From the NCBI GenBank assembly GCA_965222745.1, contig CBDCUW010000004.1, forward strand, positions 620,001 to 684,000: 64,000 nt of DNA. The letters run 5' to 3'. The notes under the pieces were generated by a model. The model made no database searches, was not told the origin of the DNA, and saw only the letters and a list, made by a program, of their open reading frames with translations. The first letter of the stretch is position 1. Each line of letters opens with the position of its first letter. Position numbers and translations under genes: made by a program. The DNA is from CBDCUW01 sp965222745. GTDB taxonomy: Bacteria; Planctomycetota; Planctomycetia; Pirellulales; Pirellulaceae. Of this stretch, positions 1 to 8,531 are shown in pieces.

Positions 1-33
1 GCAGGGCGGCGGACTTGCTCAAACCGGTTCTGA

Positions 34-618
34 CTACTCGCACGGCCCCACGTTCGCCCGTCGAACGATGAATTCGTCAAGGTCATCAGGTTGTCCAGCG
101 TCGATCCACTCTCGTAGAACACGCCTGTATTCCATGCCTCCAGCACAGTCACACTTGCCATCGTCAGCGAGCCGATCGTATGCAGCAAAAAAGTGACCAA
201 CGGGAATAACATTGCTGTCGTCGGTCACGACGACCAACGGACCACTGACGTTTTCCAAATGCCAAAGTCCATCGTAAAACTCGGACTGACCTTCGCTTGG
301 ATTCTCTGGTTGACCGGGAATCTTTTCTGCCCACGAAAAGTAGGCTTCGCATGCCTCTTGGTAGCTCATTAGTGCATGGTGATGCGACAAGCGATCAACC
401 ACCCTAAAGAAGGAAGCAACATTGCTCGCTTCCGTAATCGCATCACCAAGTTCGTCGCTCGTGACTTGTTTCTCGCCACAGCACGAGCAAGTGATGTACG
501 AATCGATGATCTCATCGTCGCCGAGCGAGTCAATGATATTTAGATCGACATGTGCTAGCTCACGCTGGCACTGCCGAAGTTCTTCTGCTAATTCTGTCTT
601 GTGCATTCTTATCTCCAT
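34..618 (-). CDS. Unknown protein with Cys-rich motif
   Basis: A 194-residue protein that I do not recognise. It begins with a short coiled-coil-like segment, has a cysteine cluster (CSCCGEK) about residue 45, and a second pair (CDC) near residue 155, which could bind metal. I chose the ATG at 618, not the one at 651, because a GGGAAGG ribosome-binding sequence precedes it and because the leader aligns with that of the gene at 1404-1682, whose start falls after the same sequence. It is the last gene on this strand seen in the window and belongs to the string of small minus-strand genes of element A. Function unknown. Confidence 0.6.
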   Translation of the reverse strand: MEIRMHKTELAEELRQCQRELAHVDLNIIDSLGDDEIIDSYITCSCCGEKQVTSDELGDAITEASNVASFFRVVDRLSHHHALMSYQEACEAYFSWAEKIPGQPENPSEGQSEFYDGLWHLENVSGPLVVVTDDSNVIPVGHFFAAYDRLADDGKCDCAGGMEYRRVLREWIDAGQPDDLDEFIVRRANVGPCE

Positions 619-736
619 ATCTAACGCCTTCCCATCGTCCTTGATAGGCATTTCCAGTTCTTTTTATGCAGGCATCGGCGCAACTTCGCCTGCTGGTCGT
701 CATCCCGCCTTGCTCCAATTGTGAAGGGGCGGGGCG
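619..736 (-). repeat. Repeated 5' leader, copy 1
   Basis: Read on the minus strand, the 118 bases before the gene at 34-618 match the leader of the gene at 1404-1682 (copy 2, 1683-1809) over most of their length. Both contain a block with GGCGA/GGCGG, GCCGATGCCTGC or GCCGACGCCTGC, and GGGAAGGCGT shortly before the start codon. The repeat suggests leader duplication or a shared control element. Confidence 0.55.
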
Positions 737-740
737 GCGA

Positions 741-1082
741 CTACGCCGACAACGATTCAGCGACCATTCCTTGGTTGTAGAATGCCACCCTAAATGTTGT
801 ACCGGCCACGTCGATGTCACACCAAACGGAGCCAAACATTCCGATTGCCCAGACCGGTGGTGACTCTGGGGCAGGAAAACTTCCACTGGATTTCGGTTTG
901 CGTTTCGACCTCAACGGCAACACGATCGATTTTTGGATCGCCTGCTCTATTCTCTCCCTGACCGCCTCTGGGCATTCGATGAGAGGCGGGTCTTTGATGG
1001 CCTTTCTAAGCTTCTTCTCGACCTGACGATACTTACCGTCAGTCATGATGTCGCCCATTGTCACTTGTCTTGCATGGAACAT
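741..1082 (-). CDS. Unknown small protein
   Basis: A 113-residue protein with no family I recognise. The N-terminal half is basic and helical (residues 15-55); the C-terminal half contains a hydrophobic segment around WAIGMFGSVW. The ATG at 1082 is supported by an AAGGAAG sequence about 8 bases upstream. A G/C-rich hairpin (a run of C, GATGCATTGA, a run of G) lies just upstream in the leader, resembling the position of hairpins before neighbouring genes. It sits in the same orientation as its neighbours but is separated from them by about 320 bp, so it may have its own promoter. Confidence 0.55.
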   Translation of the reverse strand: MFHARQVTMGDIMTDGKYRQVEKKLRKAIKDPPLIECPEAVRERIEQAIQKSIVLPLRSKRKPKSSGSFPAPESPPVWAIGMFGSVWCDIDVAGTTFRVAFYNQGMVAESLSA

Positions 1083-1204
1083 GATTTACTTCCTTGTAGT
1101 CGCCCCCTCAATGCATCGGGGGGATTGTGTCTTCTTTGTTGCTGGGCGCTTATTACGCCCGCTTATCGCCGTTTGTGCTGTCGCAGGATGTTGACGGCGA
1201 AACT

Positions 1205-1231
1205 GACCGCCGCCCATCCTGGGCGGCGGTC
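1205..1231. terminator. Perfect 12-bp GC-rich hairpin
   Basis: GACCGCCGCCCA and its exact complement are separated by TCC. It lies between two minus-strand genes. There is no T-run, so terminator function is inferred from position and stability only. Confidence 0.45.
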
Positions 1232-1361
1232 CGTGCTCTGCTTCTATTCAGAGTGTTCTTCCAGCTTCCAACCGAAATCATCTTCACTCGGCGTGTTGCC
1301 AATCAGGTCACTTGCCGGAAATCGTTCCAGGAACATCTTGTTCCGAAACTCTTTCATGCAA

Positions 1362-1388
1362 AACCCCGCTTGCGCAGTGAGCGGGGTT
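1362..1388 (-). terminator. Hairpin after gene 1404-1682
   Basis: AACCCCGCT pairs perfectly with AGCGGGGTT across a 9-base loop, 16 bases past the stop of the minus-strand gene. A probable terminator without a long T-run. Confidence 0.5.
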
Positions 1389-1403
1389 AGCGAAAGCAAA
1401 TGT

Positions 1404-1682
1404 TTACTCTGTGCCTTCTTCGATTTGCAAGACTTCATGATCGACTTGATCCACGAAATCGATCTGGAAATCAAAGGGTTCCTCTCTTATTTCCCAATTC
1501 TCACCGCCGAAATACCAAGATCGGCAACCGTCCCACGTCGGGGGTGGACCAAAGTTACTGTACGCTCTATCGTCAGCGTCATCTTGGTTGTGTGCATCGA
1601 TGAACAAATTGGCCTCGTACGTCAACTTCATTCTGACGCAGTAGGGTTTCACACCCGTTTCATTTTTCTCTTCAATCGTCAT
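1404..1682 (-). CDS. Unknown acidic small protein
   Basis: A 92-residue acidic protein, not recognised. It reads like a small beta-rich domain (VKPYCVRMKLTYEANLFIDA near the N-terminus, with many aromatic and acidic residues after). The start at 1682 is well supported: AAGGAG lies 8 bases upstream, while the longer reading frame to 1715 has no such site. It shares its leader with the gene at 34-618. A hairpin follows its stop. It belongs to the block of small unknown genes of element A. Confidence 0.6.
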   Translation of the reverse strand: MTIEEKNETGVKPYCVRMKLTYEANLFIDAHNQDDADDRAYSNFGPPPTWDGCRSWYFGGENWEIREEPFDFQIDFVDQVDHEVLQIEEGTE

Positions 1683-1809
1683 TTTTACGCTCCTTGTGTT
1701 ACGCCTTCCCTCCATCCTTTGAGGGCATTGGATTCTGATTAGCAGGCGTCGGCGTCTTCACCTGCTTGATCGTCGTCTCGCCTTGTTCCAATCGTGGAGG
1801 GGCGGGAGG
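1683..1809 (-). repeat. Repeated 5' leader, copy 2
   Basis: Leader of the gene at 1404-1682, related to the leader at 619-736. It contains a small hairpin (CCCT, 10-base loop, AGGG) directly before the GGCGTAACACAAGG ribosome-binding region. A similar hairpin plus GCGACTACAAGG precedes the gene at 741-1082. Confidence 0.5.
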
Positions 1810-1909
1810 ACAAATCTCAACTCATTCCGTATGTGGATAGCAGAGACTGATGAGAAACGCACCGAACTAGGCTCATACGGAACCTAGCCGATGCGCCACC
1901 ACCTTGGGT

Positions 1910-2614
1910 CTATCCTGGAACTACAGCCCAGCCAGCTTTGTGCGTTGCTTGGGACAACCGTTTGCTTCGTTCGTTTGTTTCGCCGACCGTCATCTGCCGG
2001 ACGGTGTCTTCGAAGTATCGAAACCAGTCGCCGTTGACCTGACCGATCGCCTGAATCACTTGTGCTGTAATCTCACAGTCGCAACGATGAAGTTGATCAC
2101 TTTCGCCATCGAGCAGCATTCCGATGTTCGCATCGGATCGATACTGATCTGAATCGCCGAGGTGACTTGCGAAGATCCAAGCACAGCGATCGAGTAAACA
2201 CTCGATTTTGGCCTCGTCTCGTACCAAGCTGTTAGCCTGCTTAACCTCTTCCCAGAGCCGTGAAGTCTCTTGCGATGCGTTATCCGAAGCTTCGTTGAAA
2301 TGTGTATCAGCGTAGTCCTCAGCCAAAGAGAACGCCTCGCTCCAATCTAGCCGCCATTCAAATCGCTGATCGAATACGATCGACACCTCATTTTCGGTGT
2401 AGTCAGTCCAACTTTCGAGTCGGCTGCTGTCAGCTATTTCCAGACACCAGTTTTCTTTGGTAACCTCTGATCTGGTAGCAAGTGCCTCAATAAGCAATTG
2501 CCCAAGTAGATGCATCTCTTCTTTCGTGCCGGAAATTGTTCCTCCACAAAATCCAGCGGCATTCAAATTGAAGGGGCCTGATCCATTGGGTAATTCATTT
2601 TCTCTCAAGAACAT
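1910..2614 (-). CDS. Unknown acidic protein
   Basis: A 234-residue strongly acidic protein of unknown family. The N-terminus contains a short glycine-rich stretch (AAGFCGGTISGTKEEM) followed by helices; the middle is rich in tryptophan and glutamate. The ATG at 2614 is preferred because GAAGAGAG precedes it at a suitable distance; the frame stays open to 2686 but without a ribosome-binding sequence. Acidic, tryptophan-containing proteins of this size are common in mobile elements, but no function can be assigned. Confidence 0.55.
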   Translation of the reverse strand: MFLRENELPNGSGPFNLNAAGFCGGTISGTKEEMHLLGQLLIEALATRSEVTKENWCLEIADSSRLESWTDYTENEVSIVFDQRFEWRLDWSEAFSLAEDYADTHFNEASDNASQETSRLWEEVKQANSLVRDEAKIECLLDRCAWIFASHLGDSDQYRSDANIGMLLDGESDQLHRCDCEITAQVIQAIGQVNGDWFRYFEDTVRQMTVGETNERSKRLSQATHKAGWAVVPG

Positions 2615-2891
2615 GTTATCTCTCTTCGTTTCTGAACCGTGACCTTCACGATCCCATGTGTTGATGCATAACCGAATTGGTTGCATCGCCTGAACTTTGA
2701 ATGCAGATCAGGCTGGTTGAGGCAGCACGAGCGACGTCGTCGATAGCCTCACTTACTAACATCGGACAGACGTCAGTTTTGTTTTAGCGACTTGATCAGA
2801 TTGTTGGACGCATCGTCTTTTGGGCCAATCGTTTTCGCTTGTTAATTGACCAGTTGGTTGTAGCCAATCTTGATGTGTCTGAAATGAAGCT

Positions 2892-2918
2892 ACCAGTCGC
2901 AGCGAAGCTGCGACTGGT
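2892..2918 (-). terminator. Perfect 12-bp hairpin after gene 2938-3198
   Basis: ACCAGTCGCAGC and GCTGCGACTGGT flank the loop GAA, 19 bases past the stop of the minus-strand gene. Probable terminator or RNA-stabilising stem. Confidence 0.55.
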
Positions 2919-2937
2919 TCGTCTTCACAAGTCTGTA

Positions 2938-3198
2938 TCAAGCTTGCGTAACTGCGATATCGCCGGATAGCGTCGGCCAAATCACAGCATGTTCTTCCTC
3001 ATCTTTACCGTGACTCTTCGCAAAGAACTGAATGAGTTTCCCGCCGTCAAACTCCTCGATAATCTGACAACGATTCTCGTCGTAGCACAGATATCCGTCC
3101 TTGCGACAGAGAGTGGTTGCTTGGCCGTTTATCCTTACCTGACATCCGCAACTATCGAGCAACGGAATGTCAATCTTTTCAATTGCAATTGAAAGCAT
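2938..3198 (-). CDS. Unknown small protein
   Basis: An 86-residue protein that starts after a textbook AGGAGG at 5 bases spacing. The frame has two adjacent ATG codons (3201 and 3198); the second has the better spacing. Residues 15-45 hold CGCQVRINGQ and LCRKDGYLCYDENRC, a cysteine pattern that may form a small zinc or disulfide fold. No family recognised. A strong hairpin follows the gene. Confidence 0.6.
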   Translation of the reverse strand: MLSIAIEKIDIPLLDSCGCQVRINGQATTLCRKDGYLCYDENRCQIIEEFDGGKLIQFFAKSHGKDEEEHAVIWPTLSGDIAVTQA

Positions 3199-3780
3199 CA
3201 TGTCCTCCTGACATGTTTCGTTTGAGAATGGATCGACGCACGAACCTGCGCTTTGGCCGTGCCGAACGAGCGGCATAATCGCCGCAGAAGCCACCTCAAA
3301 GAGTAGAGACAGTGGCTGCCGACTCGTGATCAATCGCCCGCAATCAAATCCTATGAAAGGGGCGAGATCATCGCTTAGTGTTAGCTGCTTGCCTCGATGA
3401 TCTGCACATTGTATCTGATCGCAATCCTTAAAAGTAGGCCGACTTTCTGTGCATAGATTTGTGTGACAACAACGTTCCTGGCCAAGCGGTCAATACACGA
3501 AAGCGCTGATGACTCTTGGTGCTTTTGCGTGATGACTGCCGGTGGTCGGAACACGAGTGAAGTTGGATTGAACACAACAACGCCAGCGTAGGGTGAAGTT
3601 GATCTACAAGGGTAAGAATAGCGAGAATCGTGAACACTGTAGAACACGTTATTAACTCAGGTTCAACGCTCGCCTTCGGCGGGCGTCTTGCTCCTTGAAG
3701 TTCTTGCCATGATCAACCAGCGAGAACAAGATCCTTGACTGACTAGCTTCCTCCACTTACCACGCCCCCGCCGCCTTCGA
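3199..3780. other. No convincing gene
   Basis: Several short frames exist here, none with a ribosome-binding site or a protein-like composition. A stem of nine pairs (3666-3674 with 3678-3686, loop TTC, one G-T pair) is the only structure I see. The stretch separates the small-gene block from the candidate origin. Confidence 0.4.
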
Positions 3781-3790
3781 GGGTGCAATT

Positions 3791-3975
3791 GTTCCTCGTG
3801 TTCCTACCGTTCCTGGCATTCTCTATTTCTTTTCCATCTTTATTGAACTCAAATTTTAATTGTGATTTAGGAATCGGAATTGGTAGGAACAGTAGGAACA
3901 AATCAGAGGGACATGCTGAGAAGTCTGCAAAAAGCAGGTCCAAGAGTTCCTGGCAACGTTACCGTTGCCAGGAAC
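3791..3975. other. Candidate replication origin with GTTCCT iterons
   Basis: GTTCCT occurs three times at exact 9-base period (3791, 3800, 3809). After an AT-rich stretch (about 3817-3870) the reverse form AGGAAC occurs twice at the same period (3885, 3894). The motif then forms the outer part of a perfect 13-bp hairpin (3946-3958 with 3963-3975). The region abuts the 3' end of the PrimPol/helicase gene. Iterons plus an AT-rich unwinding segment beside a P4-like primase is the layout of satellite origins. The hairpin may also end the primase transcript. Confidence 0.55.
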
Positions 3976-3991
3976 ACCCTTCAAACCGTGA

Positions 3992-6568
3992 TTACATTCC
4001 GCCTGACTGCCGTCGAAGAAGGCGCAGATGTTCAGCAACATCCGGCTTGAGGCTGATCCCCTTGTAGTGCCAACTCAGTGAGTTGCCATCTCGAACTCTT
4101 TTCTTGTCTGAGTTTGGAACGACCGCTCGAAGCCGGATACCAAAAGACGAAACGCTTCCCGCCTCATGTCGGTTTTGATCACACCAATTGTCCCAAGCAG
4201 ATTGAAGCAGGTTGGTCGGAATTGATTGATCACTTCCGATTTCACAACAGTCGTCAATGAAGGCACGAATAGGGGAAGAGAACCGAACAAAGTCGCCTAA
4301 GATCGCTTGCCCAGATTTCGGTTGAACGAACTTGCCTACCTGACGGAGGCTACGCAATCCGTTCAGCGCCCAGTTGGTGATGCCAGGGATCTCTTTAATC
4401 AGTTTGTCGAAGAGGAAGACATCCTCTCGTCCCTCAAAGCTCTTATTAAACGGCAAGAGCAAAAGCCTCGACCGCAGAGCGGCCGAGGCATCGGGAAGTC
4501 TTGGGATCTCATTCACTGACACCGTGAACCGGGCGTTAATAGTGACGTTAGTAAGCTCGCTACGGAATTTTCGGGCGATGTTCTGTGGATCACAGCCGAC
4601 GATCGATTTCAATCTCTCCAAGACGGCAATTGAGTCGCTGTGCCTTCCTAAGTGGCCATCACCAACGATGGCGGCCTGCTTTCCTATTAAGGAGGCTAAG
4701 CCGAACTGGTTGCCCAAACTTGTCAGGCTTGGGTTGGCGATATTGTCTTGACCCAGGACGTGGGCCAGAACTGCCATCGTCGTTCCTTTTCCACTTCTAG
4801 GTGGACCAACAAGCATGGCAAACTTCTGTTGGCGAGTATCTAACGTCAGGTTGTAGCCGAACCACTGAGCCAAACTCTCGACCCGATCCTGATCACCTTC
4901 AAAGACTTCGTCAAGGAAGTTCAGCCATACTGGACACTCGGCAGTGGAATCGTATCGATGCGGTAAGCACGTACCTGAAAACCAACTTGGCGAGTGCTTC
5001 AGAAGTTCCGGTTGTCCTGATTCCAGAAAATCTTCGACATCAAGAAGCCCGTTGCGAAATGCGACGATGGACTGTGAATCAGAATGTCCGTCGCCGGACA
5101 GCCAACATGGCATCGCATAATCCTTCGATAGGTTAGCGACCGAGTGTAACGCATCGATTGTTCCTGTTACTTGTGATCGATTGGGCACAAATGGAATCAG
5201 CTTTGAATCCTCAGTCTTAGTTGCCTTCGACCAGCAAGAGCAAGAGGCGAGCCATCGCCATATTTGTGCTCGGATGTCAGCATCACTGATCTCAACGTAC
5301 TTTTGGCCGTCCCAGCCATGCCAACTTCCGTCGTGAAAGAATAGCGTTGAACGCCCTTCAGTTGTCCGTAGTTCATCGTGAAAAGTTGTCGCTGTCTTGA
5401 ACGGATTACTTGGATCAATTGTGGAACTGTCCTTCCCGAACTTTACTCGGCAGTGAGCATCAACCGCATGCTTGTCGAATCGCTCTAAAAGAGCCTGTAA
5501 CGAACGTCCACTGCAATGATCGTGGAAGCAGTGAAACGCTGGAAACTTTACCTCCGATTCACTTCCTTCCTTGATCGTTGCTGTAATTTCGCCAGTCGTA
5601 TGTTGCTCTGCCCAAGGACATTCGATCTGACACTCACCATCATTTCCGACTGATAGATCGAACCCCTCCGACTCCAGGAGTGAAGCCAAGTCAAGAGATC
5701 GCAGGTCGCCCTTATACTTCAACCACCAGTTTCCTCCTGCTTTGCCTGGCGTTGGATTCCCGCTTGGGCGTTGTGACTTCGGTGGTTGAAATCTGCTCGC
5801 TTTTTTTGGAATCAGATGAACACTGCTACTTCGATTTCCAAGGATCAAATCAATGGCTTCTCTGCCGCCCACGAAAGTCTGGCCGTCCCACACTTTGGTG
5901 TAGAAGCTTCTTTTGTGATGCTTTCCAAATACACGCACAAAGTTCCCGTACTTTCCATTGATGCTGTCTTGCTTGGGAAAGACTTCAGGCTCTTTGAGCC
6001 CGAAGTCCTGATGATCTCGGACGAGCCATCGGCCCAACGATCTAACGTGTCGTGCTGGAACTGGCTCGGTGAAATGGACTAGAAGATGGAAACCTCCTTT
6101 ACCGCCGCTGTCCAAAAGCAGCGGAGCAAAACCTGATTGTTCAAGGTCACTGTAGAGCTTTACGGCAAACTGATGGTTTCCCTTTGCAACTTGCGAGTTC
6201 CCGTCGTGGCAGTCGATGTCGATTACAAGAAACCGACAGAGATCATCGACGGATGTTGTGAACACGCCGACGATCGGATCGGATTTGGAAAAGTGCCGCA
6301 ACAGAACCGGACGTTCCAGCGGCTCCTTTATTATGCAGCGGCCAGACGCCCCGTCCTTCCGAACGTAATGCTTGCCGTACACGTCAGTGCGAATGGCGAG
6401 GTTTGCCAGAACCCAATCAGCAAGCTGTTCGGATCGATCGATCCACGCTTGCCGCTCCTGTCGATACGCAACCACCGTTGGGTTGGCGACAAGGTTTGAG
6501 TGATTGTCTGTTGAAACTACAAGTCCGTCTTGCGCTTCATTTTGAGTCGTACTATCATAAATAGACAT
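3992..6568 (-). CDS. PrimPol/SF3 primase-helicase replication protein
   Basis: An 858-residue fusion that should prime and unwind element A. Residues about 105-230 look like an archaeo-eukaryotic primase domain: an acidic DID at 117-119, a glycine-rich SGGKGGFHL at 154-162, and a basic segment ending FGKHHKR at 220. Residues 317-352 carry a Cys/His cluster (CPW..H and C-H--C) like a primase zinc finger. Residues about 500-760 are a D5/SF3-type helicase with Walker A GPPRSGKGT at 588-596. Such proteins replicate P4-like satellites and integrative plasmids. The candidate origin lies directly downstream of the gene. The start ATG at 6568 follows AAGAGAAG. Two small HTH genes lie upstream on the same strand, separated by a strong hairpin. 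Confidence 0.85.
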   Translation of the reverse strand: MSIYDSTTQNEAQDGLVVSTDNHSNLVANPTVVAYRQERQAWIDRSEQLADWVLANLAIRTDVYGKHYVRKDGASGRCIIKEPLERPVLLRHFSKSDPIVGVFTTSVDDLCRFLVIDIDCHDGNSQVAKGNHQFAVKLYSDLEQSGFAPLLLDSGGKGGFHLLVHFTEPVPARHVRSLGRWLVRDHQDFGLKEPEVFPKQDSINGKYGNFVRVFGKHHKRSFYTKVWDGQTFVGGREAIDLILGNRSSSVHLIPKKASRFQPPKSQRPSGNPTPGKAGGNWWLKYKGDLRSLDLASLLESEGFDLSVGNDGECQIECPWAEQHTTGEITATIKEGSESEVKFPAFHCFHDHCSGRSLQALLERFDKHAVDAHCRVKFGKDSSTIDPSNPFKTATTFHDELRTTEGRSTLFFHDGSWHGWDGQKYVEISDADIRAQIWRWLASCSCWSKATKTEDSKLIPFVPNRSQVTGTIDALHSVANLSKDYAMPCWLSGDGHSDSQSIVAFRNGLLDVEDFLESGQPELLKHSPSWFSGTCLPHRYDSTAECPVWLNFLDEVFEGDQDRVESLAQWFGYNLTLDTRQQKFAMLVGPPRSGKGTTMAVLAHVLGQDNIANPSLTSLGNQFGLASLIGKQAAIVGDGHLGRHSDSIAVLERLKSIVGCDPQNIARKFRSELTNVTINARFTVSVNEIPRLPDASAALRSRLLLLPFNKSFEGREDVFLFDKLIKEIPGITNWALNGLRSLRQVGKFVQPKSGQAILGDFVRFSSPIRAFIDDCCEIGSDQSIPTNLLQSAWDNWCDQNRHEAGSVSSFGIRLRAVVPNSDKKRVRDGNSLSWHYKGISLKPDVAEHLRLLRRQSGGM

Positions 6569-6670
6569 GGGTCAACTTCTCTTCTTTTCATTTTGATGTT
6601 GCCTTTGAATTAAGTCGAACTTCGCCAAGTGGCCCACACAGCCAACGGCGAAATGTCCGAGTTGAGCAAG

Positions 6671-6694
6671 ATCGCCCGCCGCACGGCGGGCGAT
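6671..6694 (-). terminator. Perfect 10-bp hairpin
   Basis: ATCGCCCGCC and GGCGGGCGAT flank GCAC. It lies 13 bases past the stop of the gene at 6707-6970 and before the primase gene, so it could limit read-through. Confidence 0.5.
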
Positions 6695-6706
6695 TGCATT
6701 TGCTGG

Positions 6707-6970
6707 TTAGTTGTGCTCTGGATCGAACACACCAGCCATTTCCAGTACCTCGCACGTCTTTTCCACATGCCAGGTGTACTGCGATATCCACGGCTTGCCT
6801 TCGATTGGATGGTGTTCTTTCACCATTCCTTCAGACAAAGCCAGTTTTGTTGGGGCACCGTTATGCGAACGGTAGCCCCAGTCCTTCAATATCCGTCCAA
6901 TTCGATGCGATGTCGTGCCGGACATCGCACCAATCTCCTTCATGATCATGAATTCCTCTGCGGCTTTCAT
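6707..6970 (-). CDS. Small putative HTH protein
   Basis: An 87-residue basic protein. Residues 10-40 (KEIGAMSGTTSHRIGRILKD) look like a helix-turn-helix of the kind found in small phage and element regulators, followed by a basic loop and a tryptophan-rich helix. The start at 6970 has GGAGG seven bases upstream and overlaps the stop of the preceding gene (ATGA), so the two are translationally coupled. A role as regulator or as accessory replication protein is inference. Confidence 0.65.
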   Translation of the reverse strand: MKAAEEFMIMKEIGAMSGTTSHRIGRILKDWGYRSHNGAPTKLALSEGMVKEHHPIEGKPWISQYTWHVEKTCEVLEMAGVFDPEHN

Positions 6971-7182
6971 GGTGATTCCTCCCTTGTTTGTATTTGACGT
7001 GTATCCCATTCAACTCCAAGTGCTTTGGCTATCCGGCTAACGTCGTCGGTGCAAAAGACTCGGCGGTTTCCCAGTCGGGACACGTCTTCGATTTTGTGTG
7101 CAGAAAACAGATACACGATCTTGTACGGCTGCACATGGAGAAGTTCAGCGACCTCTCCGAGCAAAAGCAGTTTTTCATCCAT
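6967..7182 (-). CDS. HTH (excisionase/MerR-like) protein
   Basis: A 71-residue protein with a winged HTH of the DNA-binding excisionase type: LLLGEVAELLHVQPYKIVYL then a wing containing GNRRVF and a final helix. Such proteins bend att-site DNA (Xis) or control early transcription of integrative elements. The ATG at 7182 follows TGGAGGA. The stop overlaps the start of the next gene (ATGA). It is the first gene of the replication-side operon, which fits a control gene. Confidence 0.7.
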   Translation of the reverse strand: MDEKLLLLGEVAELLHVQPYKIVYLFSAHKIEDVSRLGNRRVFCTDDVSRIAKALGVEWDTRQIQTREESP

Positions 7183-7200
7183 GCGTTGATCCTCCACCAT

Positions 7201-7560
7201 TTATGTAGTGAGGGGATTCTATTTCTCACGAGAAAAAGAAGAGTCGGCAAAAAGAAAATCGCCGTAACTCGATTCTGAACTTGGATGGCCGTGGGCCAGA
7301 AGTCGTTTTCTAATGAGCGGCTTGTTGCGTATTCCGAACAAGCTGACCGCAACACAGAGGCATCCTGCCAAAGGTCACGAGGAGGAACAGGCTACGCCCA
7401 ATGCGATTGAAAGGCAATGCCGACATTCGCAACCACTTCAGTGAATCAGAGAATGCAAAGAATGATTCAATGTAGCATTGTAGATGGTGGTGCGTGGGGA
7501 TTCTCACAATCGCAACGACATTCCCAGACCGTCATTCTATAGCAGGACCGCCATAAGCAA
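7201..7560. promoter_or_regulatory. Intergenic region with an inverted repeat
   Basis: No gene is supported here. TTTCTC-AC-GAGAAA at 7222-7235 is a perfect inverted repeat just upstream of the HTH gene at 6967-7182 and could be the operator for that gene's own product or another regulator. Confidence 0.35.
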
Positions 7561-7929
7561 CTACGTCGCCTGTTTTCGATCGTACCTCTTGCGAGACTTG
7601 TGTACCGCCTCCAAGTTCTCTCGTCCCCATTTCTCGATCGCTTGAGCAACCGGTGCTAATGACTGAGCAATCTCCGTTGCGGAATATTCGACTCTTGGGG
7701 GAATTTCGGGAAAGTGCTCACGCTTGACGAGGCCATCTCGTTCAAGGTCACGAAGTTGCTGTGTTAGCATGCGTTGTGATACTTCGGGGATCAGCCTCCG
7801 CAACTCACTAAATCGAAGTGTGCCTTCCTGTTCGAGATGGAAAAGGATCGCCGGTTTCCACTTGCCGCCAAAGACGCTAATCACACGTTCAATCGGGCAA
7901 GGTCCATCATATGCTTGTCGCTTTGACAT
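7561..7929 (-). CDS. HxlR-family transcriptional regulator
   Basis: A 122-residue winged-HTH regulator. The HxlR signature is clear: CPIERVISVFGGKWKPAILF at about 11-30, then LRFSELRRLIPEVSQRMLTQ and LRDLERDGLVKRE with a wing ending in VEYSATE. The N-terminal cysteine of CPIERV is where YodB and related regulators sense quinones, diamide and other electrophiles through thiol chemistry. It is divergently transcribed from the operon 8040-10337, which encodes redox and aromatic-compound proteins, and probably represses it. The intergenic region holds two adjacent GTTACCTA repeats. The sensing role is inferred from family knowledge. Confidence 0.9.
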   Translation of the reverse strand: MSKRQAYDGPCPIERVISVFGGKWKPAILFHLEQEGTLRFSELRRLIPEVSQRMLTQQLRDLERDGLVKREHFPEIPPRVEYSATEIAQSLAPVAQAIEKWGRENLEAVHKSRKRYDRKQAT

Positions 7930-7934
7930 CTAAT

Positions 7935-7989
7935 GTTACCTAGTTACCTAAATGTACCTTGTTGACAGAGTATACCAACATTCAATAAT
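7935..7989 (+). promoter_or_regulatory. Promoter and candidate HxlR operator
   Basis: TTGACA at 7962-7967 and AATAAT at 7984-7989 are separated by 16 bases, giving a good sigma-70-like promoter for the operon starting at 8040. Just upstream, GTTACCTA occurs twice in tandem (7935-7942, 7943-7950) followed by a GTACC variant at 7954-7958, a plausible binding site for the divergent HxlR regulator. Confidence 0.55.
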
Positions 7990-8039
7990 GTACGGCAACA
8001 ACTGCTCAGCAAAAACAACTCAGTGGAGTCGAGAAGTTC

Positions 8040-8516
8040 ATGAAGACACTAACTTTGCCTGAAAGGCAGGGGCCACGCCCAAAAACAGGCGACCAAGTTC
8101 CTCATCTTCAGTTTTCTGATCAGAGTCCACCAGAATACGTTAGCGAGCTAATGGACTGGGCATTGAGTGCATTTGCTGACGTTAGAGAGGAGCCAACACG
8201 AATTTCAGTGGCTACGACGAGAGCACTTTGGTTGGACGAAAGCGTGCCGCCAGCACATGACGATGCGTTTATGCCTCCACTTGGAGGTCGAGAGTTTGCC
8301 CACGTTCATGCAGATGGCAGCATGCACCTTTGCGTCTCCGACAAAGCTGCCAGAGAACTCGTTGAGAAACGTTGGGGAGAGCCACATCCCATGAAAGACC
8401 AGGGCGTGAACGAAGTTCTTTGCTATGCCCCAAGATCTCTTGAGGAAATTGAGATCGTAAAGTTAGCGTTGATCGAGTCCTATCAGTATGCCACTGGCCA
8501 ACAGTTTGAATCTTAG
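8040..8516 (+). CDS. Luciferase-domain (DUF5519-like) protein
   Basis: A 158-residue protein that resembles the small 'luciferase domain' family. The typical core is visible: GGREFAHVHADGSMHLCVSD at about 82-101, followed by a helix and VNEVLCYAPRSLEEIEIVKL. The molecular function of this family is not established; members accompany oxidoreductases and are often in stress-response clusters. Here it is the first gene of the operon controlled by the HxlR regulator. The next gene follows after 15 bases. Confidence 0.75.
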   Translation: MKTLTLPERQGPRPKTGDQVPHLQFSDQSPPEYVSELMDWALSAFADVREEPTRISVATTRALWLDESVPPAHDDAFMPPLGGREFAHVHADGSMHLCVSDKAARELVEKRWGEPHPMKDQGVNEVLCYAPRSLEEIEIVKLALIESYQYATGQQFES

Positions 8517-8531
8517 ACCAAAGGAAATCTC

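Noticed and set aside
3381..3647. Short frames on the minus strand before the candidate origin
   Set aside because: Two overlapping frames of similar length with no start signal; codon content does not look protein-like.
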